From Pseudomonadota bacterium (GTDB taxonomy: Bacteria > Pseudomonadota > Alphaproteobacteria > Rhizobiales > Rhizobiaceae), in NCBI GenBank assembly GCA_023451915.1, contig JAEXXS010000125.1, forward strand, positions 1-7,595: 7,595 nucleotides of DNA, in the 5' to 3' direction. The notes beneath the pieces were generated by a model, which had not been told where the DNA came from, searched no databases, and saw only the letters and a list, made by a program, of their open reading frames with translations. Of this stretch, positions 1-6,225 are shown piece after piece. Position 1 is the stretch's first letter. Each line of letters starts with the position of its first letter. The position numbers and the translations under genes are program-made.

Positions 1-1016
1 AGAACCCGCTTCGATTTTTTCTTGCGCATGATCTCATCCGAAAAGTCTGTCAATTTTTCGGGATCATGCGTCGGCATATCCTCAATATGCTCGACATCTT
101 CGCGCAGCGTCCCGATCGCACGCAGCAACTTGTGCAGGCCATATTGCGGATGTCCGAAGGTCGAAGGATTATCCTCGGCCTCGCCCAGCATTTTCCACGC
201 ATCATCGTCCAGATCACGATCAAGCCCCGGCAACACAACTGCGCCGTTTGGCAGGTGGGCGATAACGGAAACCAGTTCGGCTGTGGCAGGAATGGAGCCC
301 GTTGAACCGGCGGCGATGACCGGCCCCGGGGGCGGGTTGTCGCGCAGGCGCGCCACCTCACCCCAGATCAGCTCGTTGCGATGCGCCGCCGGATTGGAAA
401 GCTTGCGCTCAGCCAGAATTTCCGGCCACAGCTTGGTGACGATATCAAGGAAACCGAGCGTCACCCGCCACCAGTCGGCAAGATCGTCTGGCGCGATCGT
501 CGCCAGCTCACTCCATTTCGCGCCATCGGTTTCCACCTGATCCATCAGCCCGGCCAGATCGCGGGCCAGCCAGATTGCGTCGGCGGTTGTAGCCGGAACA
601 GACACATCGTCAACGCCAAACAGCGCACGCACATGGGCAGGCAGAGATTCACGCCACGGGCGGATCAGACGCGCCAGCAGCAAAAGCCGCTCTGCCTTTG
701 CAATTGGCGGATTGAGATCGAACACGCCCGCCGCCCCGGCATTGAAAAACGCCGCATCCTCATCCACATCGCCCAGGGGTCTGATAGCCGGCAGAATAGC
801 ACTTTTAGCCGGATTCATATCCACGATCACGGATCGCAAGGCGCGCGCTGCGCGACGCGTCGGCACGTAAATCGTGGCGCTGGCCAGCGCCAGCGGATCT
901 GCGGGATTGCCGGGAAAACCTTCGATCAGTCTGCCGTCAAGCAGAGCCTTGGCAAAGGCTGGCAGAAACGGCGTTCCGGAAGGAATGGAAAACAGCCTTG
1001 GCTTGGTTTTGCTCAT
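1..1016 (-). CDS. addB: Double-strand break repair protein AddB, alphaproteobacterial type (N-terminal 338 residues; 3' end outside window)
   Basis: This is the N-terminal third of AddB, the partner of the AddA helicase-nuclease in the RecBCD-like AddAB complex that resects double-strand breaks for RecA loading in the cytoplasm. The frame starts at ATG 1014-1016 (MSKTKPRLFSIPSGTPFLPA) and stays open to base 1. Family AddB proteins are about 1,000 residues, so roughly two thirds, including the C-terminal nuclease and Fe-S cluster region, lie outside. Recognisable stretches are YVPTRRAARALR (about residue 50), PLGDVDEDA, and AAGSTGSIPATAELV followed by VVLPGLDRDLDDDAW, typical of the alphaproteobacterial AddB family. 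Residues 10-20, where other AddB proteins have a Walker A loop, read SIPSGTPFLPA without GKS/GKT, so ATP binding by this subunit looks lost. The start is supported by AAGGAGA about 8 bases upstream. The gene begins 31 bp after murU and is probably co-transcribed with it; in relatives addA follows. Confidence 0.93.
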   Translation of the reverse strand, partial: MSKTKPRLFSIPSGTPFLPAFAKALLDGRLIEGFPGNPADPLALASATIYVPTRRAARALRSVIVDMNPAKSAILPAIRPLGDVDEDAAFFNAGAAGVFDLNPPIAKAERLLLLARLIRPWRESLPAHVRALFGVDDVSVPATTADAIWLARDLAGLMDQVETDGAKWSELATIAPDDLADWWRVTLGFLDIVTKLWPEILAERKLSNPAAHRNELIWGEVARLRDNPPPGPVIAAGSTGSIPATAELVSVIAHLPNGAVVLPGLDRDLDDDAWKMLGEAEDNPSTFGHPQYGLHKLLRAIGTLREDVEHIEDMPTHDPEKLTDFSDEIMRKKKSKRV

Positions 1017-1047
1017 GCTGTTTCTCTCCTTCATCAATTACTTTGGC

Positions 1048-1767
1048 TCAAACCAGCGCGGAAAGTGCAGCCTCCGCTTGCCCTATGGCCTCCGGCGTTC
1101 CGACCGTCAGCCAATGCCCCACCATGGGCATACCATAAAGACGGCCTTCAGCGATGGCCTTATCGAAATATCGATTGAGCGACGCGACTTCCAGCTTTGC
1201 GTCGGCAAAAATGCGCGGATGAATGATACCCGCCCCGGCATAGATCAGTGGGCTTCCCGCCACATCGCGGGCGCGGCGCAAGCGGCCTGCATCGTCGGCG
1301 ACGAAATCGCCCTTCCCCTCATAACCGGTGGCTTGGTCGAGCCCCGCCGTCATCAGCAGGATATCCATGCGGGCATCGTCCCAGGCCTCGCTGAGGGCTG
1401 CGAGATTGGGCTTCGCCGTGTCCCCCACCCAGAACGTATCGGCGTTCAGGAGATAAAACGGTGCTGGCCCCAGTTGCGGCAAGGCCTTGACGGTGCCGCC
1501 TGCAGAATCGAGCAGCAGATCGCGCTCGTCGGAAATGACGATATGTGGCTCTGTGCGGTCGGCAAGATAGTCATCCAGTTGGTCGGCTAAATAATGCACA
1601 TTGACCACCGCCTTGGGCACGCCGACGGCTCTAAGCGCATCCAGCCCCCAGTCGATCAGCGGCTTTCCCGCTATCTTGACCAGCGGCTTCGGGATTGTCT
1701 CGGTGATGGGCCGCATACGCTTGCCAAGCCCTGCCGCCAGAACCATGGCCGTCTCAGGCATTTTCAT
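1048..1767 (-). CDS. murU: MurU-like nucleotidyltransferase (N-acetylmuramate alpha-1-phosphate uridylyltransferase)
   Basis: A 239-residue sugar-phosphate nucleotidyltransferase. MurU transfers UMP from UTP to MurNAc-1-phosphate, making UDP-MurNAc from recycled cell wall in the cytoplasm. The N terminus carries the nucleotide-binding signature AAGLGKRMRPITETIPKPLV (residues 11-30, close to GxGxRxxPxTxxxPKPLV). LLNAD (106-110) supplies the first metal-binding Asp, EGKGDF (150-155) matches the GRGDF stretch of Pseudomonas MurU as I recall it, and GHWLTVGTPE (217-226) matches GHWxDVGT. In the last motif the usual Asp is Thr221. Length fits MurU (about 225-240). The ATG at 1765-1767 is preceded by GGAAGG about 11 bases upstream and lies inside the end of the upstream gene (14-bp overlap), implying translational coupling. 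The AmgK domain directly upstream, the enzyme that makes MurNAc-1-P, is the main argument for MurU rather than a mannose- or glucose-1-phosphate nucleotidyltransferase. Substrate is inferred, not shown. Confidence 0.85.
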   Translation of the reverse strand: MKMPETAMVLAAGLGKRMRPITETIPKPLVKIAGKPLIDWGLDALRAVGVPKAVVNVHYLADQLDDYLADRTEPHIVISDERDLLLDSAGGTVKALPQLGPAPFYLLNADTFWVGDTAKPNLAALSEAWDDARMDILLMTAGLDQATGYEGKGDFVADDAGRLRRARDVAGSPLIYAGAGIIHPRIFADAKLEVASLNRYFDKAIAEGRLYGMPMVGHWLTVGTPEAIGQAEAALSALV

Positions 1768-3283
1768 TGCGTAGGAACCCTTCCTGCATCAATCCCAGTT
1801 CACGGAACCATGCCGCCACCGGCGTCATCACCGGATGAACAAGCACGCGTCCGAGATAATCATGTATGCGCGGCAGATGGTTGAGATAGGCCGGCTTGCC
1901 GTCGCGCTCGTCAAGCCGGACAAAGAGACCGAGCAGCTTGGCATTGCGCTGCGCGCCCATGGCCGCATAGGCCTTGCGGAACAGAGCTTCGTCAAAAGCA
2001 TGACCGAGGCTGCGGCGCTCATCGCAATAAGCAGCCACCACCGCCTGTTCCAGTTCAGCCGGAATAGTCACGCGCGCATCGAGCGCCAGCGAAGCCACGT
2101 CATAAGCGGCGGGACCGATCATCGCATCCTGAAAATCGATGGTGCCGATCCGGTCCTTGCCCTCGGCGTCTGGAAACCAGAACAGGTTTGGCGAATGATA
2201 ATCGCGCAGCAATAGGCTCTGTTCGACATCGGCGATATCGGCGATCACCTTGTCCCAGGCCGCTTCATAAGCTTGCTTTTCAGCGTCGGTCAGCTGTCGG
2301 CCCATCATGCGCGGTGCATACCACTGCCCGACAAGGCTTACCTCGATCAGCATGGCGTCGCGGTCGAAGGGCGCAATCACGTGATCGGGATAGCCATTGA
2401 GCGGCACACGGCTTGGCCAGTGCACGCCATGCAGATGCGCGAGAAAACGCCCTGCCGCCTCATAGCGTTCCGCCACCGGCTCACCGGACGCAGCGCGTAC
2501 GCCCTCGACACCCAGATTTTCCAGAATGAGAAAACCGGCATCCAGATCGGCGGCGCGCATTTCCGGCACGCGAAAGCCATGCGCGGCCAGAAGCCCGTCA
2601 ATGGCTGCGAAAGCCAGAATATTTTCGGCCAGATGCGCAATCTGCCGGTAGGTCTTGCCGTCCCGCAGCGGCGGATCATAAGGCATCTGAGGCGCGTTCA
2701 TGAGAATTTCGACGCCATGCGCGCCGCGGATCGTTTCATATTTACGCGGCGATGCATCGCCTTGCAGATAACGCCGTTCGGCGCCCTGCCGGTCATGGCT
2801 GTCAAGGAAAGCGCGAATGGCCAGCGAGCGCTCCAGACGGCTGATCGCAGCCTGCGGCCCGGCAATGGCAATGCGCCGCCCTGTGCCTTCATGCGAAAGC
2901 GTGACCGAAAAATTCGCCTCGGGCAAAAAGCCCTCGCCGCGCTCCGGCCATTCGGAAAGCACAACGCCGTCATCCAGAAATTCGACTAGTCCGAGTTCGT
3001 CAAGCTCCTCGCCCGACGACAGGCGATAAAGATCGGCATGAGCGACCGGTAGACGAAGAGCGTCATAGCTCTGCACCAGCGTGAAGGTTGGGCTTGGCAC
3101 CTCCAGCCCCGGATCGTCGGCAATGGCGCGGATGATCGCGCGCGCCAGCGACGATTTCCCCGCCCCCAGATCACCGGAAAGCGTGACCAGATCGCCCTTT
3201 TGCAGCGCAAGAGCGAAATCCTCGCCAAACCGGAGTGTGGCGGCTTCATCGGGTAGGTAGGATTCGAGAATTTGGGTACTCAT
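1754..3283 (-). CDS. Fusion protein: TsaE (tRNA t6A37 synthesis ATPase) joined to AmgK-type MurNAc/GlcNAc anomeric kinase
   Basis: One uninterrupted 509-residue ORF with two domains. Residues 1 to about 150 are TsaE, the ATPase that drives the TsaBD(C) complex making t6A at tRNA position 37: Walker A GDLGAGKSS (37-45), PSPTFTLV (63-70), HADLYR (82-87) and SEWPERG (110-116) are all intact. After a linker, residues about 155-509 form an aminoglycoside-phosphotransferase-fold kinase: GDASPRKYETI (175-185), the Brenner-type catalytic loop LLLRDYHSPNLFW (D361, N366), and GTIDFQDAMIGPAAYDVASL (metal Asp D383). These resemble AmgK, which phosphorylates MurNAc and GlcNAc at C1 using ATP. Each half is about the length of the stand-alone protein (about 150 and 340 residues), so neither is truncated. 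Start ATG 3281-3283 lies 14 bp after the divL stop, and its weak Shine-Dalgarno (TAAGG) overlaps that stop, suggesting coupling. murU overlaps the 3' end, supporting the AmgK assignment. The fused form is annotated in other alphaproteobacteria as TsaE/phosphotransferase; whether both activities operate is unknown. Confidence 0.9.
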   Translation of the reverse strand: MSTQILESYLPDEAATLRFGEDFALALQKGDLVTLSGDLGAGKSSLARAIIRAIADDPGLEVPSPTFTLVQSYDALRLPVAHADLYRLSSGEELDELGLVEFLDDGVVLSEWPERGEGFLPEANFSVTLSHEGTGRRIAIAGPQAAISRLERSLAIRAFLDSHDRQGAERRYLQGDASPRKYETIRGAHGVEILMNAPQMPYDPPLRDGKTYRQIAHLAENILAFAAIDGLLAAHGFRVPEMRAADLDAGFLILENLGVEGVRAASGEPVAERYEAAGRFLAHLHGVHWPSRVPLNGYPDHVIAPFDRDAMLIEVSLVGQWYAPRMMGRQLTDAEKQAYEAAWDKVIADIADVEQSLLLRDYHSPNLFWFPDAEGKDRIGTIDFQDAMIGPAAYDVASLALDARVTIPAELEQAVVAAYCDERRSLGHAFDEALFRKAYAAMGAQRNAKLLGLFVRLDERDGKPAYLNHLPRIHDYLGRVLVHPVMTPVAAWFRELGLMQEGFLRNENA

Positions 3284-3297
3284 AGGTACCGTTTACC

Positions 3298-5862
3298 TTA
3301 TTCGGCAGCGACACGGAAGCTGCGTGTCTCCGACGGAAAGCGGCAGATGACAGTGGTTCCCCTGCCCGCGCCGGTCTCGATATCGACCCTGCCGCCATGC
3401 AGCTCGACAAAACTTTTGACGATGGCGAGGCCAAGCCCCGCACCGCGCTTGCGCCCGCCATTCGGATAGGACTGGAAACGCTTGAAGACGGTGTCCAACA
3501 CTTCCGGCGGCATGCCGTGGCCGTCGTCATGGACGGAGAAGACCACTTCGGATCCTTCACGAGCCACCTGCAAAGTGACCGTCGAACCTTCCGGCGCGTA
3601 ATTGGTCGCATTGGACAGAAGGTTGAACAGCACCTGCCGCACGCGATTGGCGTCCGCCTTGAAGACATCGACATCGTCGGCAATATCGACATCAAGGCCG
3701 ATATCATGGTCGCGCAAACGCTCGCTCACCCGGGAAACCGCAGCCGAAATCGCTTCCACCACCGAAACATCGCCGATCTCCAGCTCCATAATGCCGGCAT
3801 CGACGGTCGCGAGATCGAGAATATCGTTCACGATGGTCAGCAGAACCGAGGAAGACGTGCTGATATGTTCGAGATACTCCACCTGGCGCTCGTTGAGCGA
3901 GCCGAAGGACGGGGTCTGCAACAATTCGGTAAAACCGATGATATTGGTCAGTGGCGAACGCAGTTCGTAGGAGACGTGCTGTACGAAATCGTTCTTGATC
4001 TGGTCGGCCAGTTCCAGCGCTTCGTTCTTTTCCTTCAGGGCGCGCTCGACGCGCACCGTGTCGGTCACGTCGATGAAAGTGAGCATGGTCTGCCCCTTGG
4101 GCAGCGGCACCACCGCGAAGGACAGGATCACGCCGTCATCCAGCTCCACCTGCCCCATACGACCATCACGCTGGTCGAGGAAGCCCGTTACCGAGGACAC
4201 GAAATCGTCCCAGAGACCGTCTCCACCGCGTTCACGGCAAAGCTTTGCAATCGTGGAAATATGTGTGCCCACCACGACCATGGCGGCAGGCAAGGACCAC
4301 AGGTCCGCAAAGGACGGATTGGACAGGCGCATGCGGCCATCGGAGCCGAACACCGCCACGGCTTCGGCCAGATGATCGAGCGTTTCGCCCTGAACCTTGA
4401 TCAGCGTGTTGTAGCGGCCTTCGAGTTCGAACTTTTCCGTCATGTTCTCGAAGAACCAGGTCACGCCGCCCTGCGGATGCGGATTGGCGACCACGCGCAT
4501 GGTGCGCGTATCCGGCAGATGCCACATATGTTCCTGCGGCTCCACAGCGCGATAGGCGGACAGCATGCCGTCCTTCCATTTGCGCCATTCCGGCTGTTCC
4601 GGCAGTTTGCCTTCGGATCGCAGCCGGTCGAAAAGCAAGGTGTTGCTTGGCTGGGTTTCGAGCCAAGCCGTATCGAGCGACCAGAGCTTGGCAAAGGCCT
4701 GATTGAAGAACTGGAGCTTCATGTCCGGATCGAAGATCGCCACCGCCGTGGAAAGCTGGTCCAGCGTTTCGGCATGGCTTTTCAGCGTGCGGCTCAGTTC
4801 TTCGCGCACTTGTACGACTTCGCTCAGATCGAAGCCGAGACCAGCGGAACCGCCTTCGGCGCTCACATCGGTCACATCGAAAATGCGGCGATCGCCGCGA
4901 ACCACTGTCGGCAATTGCTCATGCAGAACCGGCTCTGCAAAACGATCCCGCTCCAGGCGTATCCGTGCCTGCGCGCCGAAAAGCTCGCGGCCTTCCGCGA
5001 TCACCTGGCTGGTGTCGGGCATATCGACAGCGCGCGCATAGGCCTGATTGACCCATTCGATACGGCCATTGCCATCGCGCACCCAGACGGGTTGCTCGAC
5101 GCGTTCCAGGAGGCGGCGCAGAAGTTCGATCCGGTCCGACAATTCGCGATTTTGCGCCTGAAGTGCGGCGCGTTCGGCCTGAACGCCTTGCAGGCTGAAG
5201 AAGCGGGCGACGGCCAGACCGCCAGACGTGCGGCCATAAACATCGAGCAGCGTGCCATTATTGGTTTCGACCGTCAGATCGAAGGTGCGCGCATGTTCGC
5301 GCAGCGCCGCAACGGCGCGTTCCAGCGCCGTCACCGATTGCGGACGCAGCCAGCGACCGAATGCCAGAAAGGCCGAACGGTCCTGCGGCGCGCCGCAATC
5401 ATCCGGCAATTGCCCGACCACGTCGGCCCGCATCGTATGGCCGTCCCAGACGACGATGCGCTGATCCTTGAGATTGAGAAGCGCTTCGTGGCGCTGCGCG
5501 GTGAGGCTCAAGTCAGAAAGTTTTGAGCGCAGCTCCTTGTTTTCATGGGCGGCGCGGGCGCGCTCGCGGATGAGCCAGCCTGCGGAAAGCAGCGCCGCGC
5601 CCATGGCGCCAACAAACATGGAAAACTGGATAACCTCGAAAGCGCCGACACTGCCGCCGCCGAAAGGCAGCTCGATGCGCGCGCCATCCGTACCCTGTGC
5701 GAAAGCAGGCATTGCGGCAAGAACGGCGGAAACAGACACGGTCGCCTTCAGAACGACCTGCCGAAGCGGCTTTGCAACATAGGCGAGAGCAACCGTCAGG
5801 CTCTTGCCTCTTCCGATTGTGGAATTGCACCGGGCTGCGCCCGATAAGCCGACTTCTGGCAT
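3298..5862 (-). CDS. divL: DivL-like multi-PAS sensor kinase homologue with Tyr in place of the phospho-accepting His
   Basis: An 854-residue membrane-anchored histidine-kinase-like protein. Caulobacter DivL binds phosphorylated DivK and modulates the CckA kinase/phosphatase, and thereby CtrA, the cell-cycle master regulator. Order from the ATG: hydrophobic segment 36-55 ending AFAQG; second hydrophobic segment about 75-98 followed by RERARA, placing the rest in the cytoplasm; PAS-like regions at about 134-224, 255-340, 369-475 and 492-600 separated by heptad-like linkers; dimerisation helix domain about 620-690; ATPase domain about 738-843. The H-box reads QHVSYELRSPL: Tyr632 (codon 3967-3969, TAC) replaces the His. 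The ATP-binding part looks intact: N-box ANRVRQVLFNLLSNA, G1 DDGHG, F-box VFKRF, G2 GAGLGLAIVK. Caulobacter DivL (about 770 residues) has the same Tyr. I chose ATG 5860-5862 because GGAGAAAAGGG lies just upstream; an in-frame GTG at 5908-5910 would add 16 residues but lacks such a site. It is first in a tight cluster with tsaE-amgK, murU and addB. Confidence 0.88.
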   Translation of the reverse strand: MPEVGLSGAARCNSTIGRGKSLTVALAYVAKPLRQVVLKATVSVSAVLAAMPAFAQGTDGARIELPFGGGSVGAFEVIQFSMFVGAMGAALLSAGWLIRERARAAHENKELRSKLSDLSLTAQRHEALLNLKDQRIVVWDGHTMRADVVGQLPDDCGAPQDRSAFLAFGRWLRPQSVTALERAVAALREHARTFDLTVETNNGTLLDVYGRTSGGLAVARFFSLQGVQAERAALQAQNRELSDRIELLRRLLERVEQPVWVRDGNGRIEWVNQAYARAVDMPDTSQVIAEGRELFGAQARIRLERDRFAEPVLHEQLPTVVRGDRRIFDVTDVSAEGGSAGLGFDLSEVVQVREELSRTLKSHAETLDQLSTAVAIFDPDMKLQFFNQAFAKLWSLDTAWLETQPSNTLLFDRLRSEGKLPEQPEWRKWKDGMLSAYRAVEPQEHMWHLPDTRTMRVVANPHPQGGVTWFFENMTEKFELEGRYNTLIKVQGETLDHLAEAVAVFGSDGRMRLSNPSFADLWSLPAAMVVVGTHISTIAKLCRERGGDGLWDDFVSSVTGFLDQRDGRMGQVELDDGVILSFAVVPLPKGQTMLTFIDVTDTVRVERALKEKNEALELADQIKNDFVQHVSYELRSPLTNIIGFTELLQTPSFGSLNERQVEYLEHISTSSSVLLTIVNDILDLATVDAGIMELEIGDVSVVEAISAAVSRVSERLRDHDIGLDVDIADDVDVFKADANRVRQVLFNLLSNATNYAPEGSTVTLQVAREGSEVVFSVHDDGHGMPPEVLDTVFKRFQSYPNGGRKRGAGLGLAIVKSFVELHGGRVDIETGAGRGTTVICRFPSETRSFRVAAE

Positions 5863-5865
5863 GTT

Positions 5866-5877
5866 TCCCTTTTCTCC
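5866..5877 (-). promoter_or_regulatory. Ribosome binding site of divL
   Basis: On the minus strand GGAGAAAAGGGA precedes ATG 5862-5860: AAGGGA is 3 bases and GGAG about 11 bases from the ATG. This purine-rich stretch decides for the ATG over the GTG start 48 bases upstream. Confidence 0.7.
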
Positions 5878-5891
5878 GCCACCCGACTGTG

Positions 5892-5917
5892 CATCCGCAA
5901 ACGGACGCACATCCGCA
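5892..5917. repeat. Direct repeat CATCCGCA, two copies 18 bp apart, just upstream of divL
   Basis: Plus-strand CATCCGCA occurs at 5892-5899 and 5910-5917 (TGCGGATG on the coding strand). The copies start 30 and 48 bases before the divL ATG. The repeat is exact but short, so it may be chance; if functional it could be a protein-binding pair in the divL leader. Confidence 0.3.
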
Positions 5918-6068
5918 TTTCAAACACTTCAACGTCTCGATCGGCCAACCTGCACCGCCACAGTGCCGATAGCCGAATGTGTTTCAGGGACAAAACGACC
6001 AGCCGCTTCCCGCCGAAACCGGCAAAAAACGCACCACGCGAACGCCCGCCAAAACACATTGTTTCTTC

Positions 6069-6112
6069 GCATTCCCGAACGACAAAACCGCAATACGCTT
6101 TGCCGGGAATGC
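6069..6112. repeat. Inverted repeat with 9-bp perfect arms in the ahcY-divL intergenic region
   Basis: GCATTCCCG (6069-6077) and CGGGAATGC (6104-6112) are exact reverse complements separated by 26 bases. The loop is too long for a typical intrinsic terminator. If divL is transcribed from upstream of it, the arms would lie in the divL leader RNA; alternatively they could be a split protein-binding site with centres 35 bp apart. Function unknown. Confidence 0.6.
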
Positions 6113-6116
6113 TTTT

Positions 6117-6148
6117 GATTCGTCTTCACAATACCCTTCCGACGAATC
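6117..6148. repeat. Inverted repeat with 8-bp perfect arms, each holding a GANTC methylation site
   Basis: GATTCGTC (6117-6124) and GACGAATC (6141-6148) are exact reverse complements 16 bases apart. GATTC (6117-6121) and GAATC (6144-6148) both match GANTC, the site of the alphaproteobacterial cell-cycle methyltransferase CcrM. I found no other GANTC site in the 374-bp gap. The arrangement upstream of a cell-cycle gene suggests methylation-sensitive control, which is inference. Confidence 0.55.
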
Positions 6149-6156
6149 CAGGTGAA
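6128..6156 (-). promoter_or_regulatory. Possible sigma70-type promoter of divL
   Basis: On the minus strand TTCACC (6156-6151; 4 of 6 match to TTGACA) is followed after 17 bases by TATTGT (6133-6128; 4 of 6 match to TATAAT). It lies downstream of the ahcY terminator and points towards divL, giving a leader of roughly 260 bases. One GANTC site lies in the spacer and another close to the expected transcription start, the kind of placement reported for GcrA/CcrM-controlled promoters. The match is weak and another promoter nearer divL is possible. Confidence 0.3.
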
Positions 6157-6169
6157 GCATGTTGCGCGC

Positions 6170-6207
6170 AAAAAGAAAGACTGGACAGCCTGTCAACTGT
6201 CCAGTCT
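6170..6207 (-). terminator. Rho-independent terminator of ahcY
   Basis: Read on the minus strand, AGACTGGACAG (6207-6197) and CTGTCCAGTCT (6188-6178) form a perfect 11-bp stem with an 8-base loop, followed by a T-rich tail TTCTTTTT to 6170. It begins 30 bases after the ahcY stop. On the plus strand the stem is followed by no T-run, so it acts in the ahcY direction. It should separate ahcY transcription from divL. Confidence 0.9.
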
Positions 6208-6225
6208 CAACATGTAGTAGAATGC

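Noticed and set aside
381..1590. Plus-strand open frames of 265 and 238 residues opposite addB and murU
   Set aside because: They overlap well-supported minus-strand genes and each other, and have low-complexity basic composition with no family resemblance.
2273..2989. 238-residue plus-strand frame opposite tsaE-amgK
   Set aside because: It is a shadow of the fusion gene, with no motifs and no convincing ribosome binding site.
3397..5526. 709-residue open frame on the plus strand opposite divL
   Set aside because: It lies entirely antisense to divL, whose domains are clear. The product is His/Arg/Gln-rich with no recognisable motif. Long antisense frames are common opposite GC-rich genes with strong third-position bias.
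5863..5910. GTG start for divL adding 16 residues
   Set aside because: The ATG at 5862 has a purine-rich ribosome binding site directly upstream, and the extra residues (MRPFADAQSGGGEKGN) are simply the translation of that site and its surroundings.
6069..6116. Plus-strand terminator (inverted repeat followed by TTTT)
   Set aside because: The 26-base loop is too long, the T-run is short, and no plus-strand gene ends here.
5929..6171. Small minus-strand frame of 80 residues in the intergenic region
   Set aside because: Its product is rich in Cys, Arg and Trp, lacks family motifs, and spans the inverted repeats, which better explain this stretch.
6174..6196. TTGACA on the minus strand as a divL -35 element
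   Set aside because: It lies in the loop and stem of the ahcY terminator, and no -10-like sequence is found 16-18 bases downstream (TTTTGC at that place).
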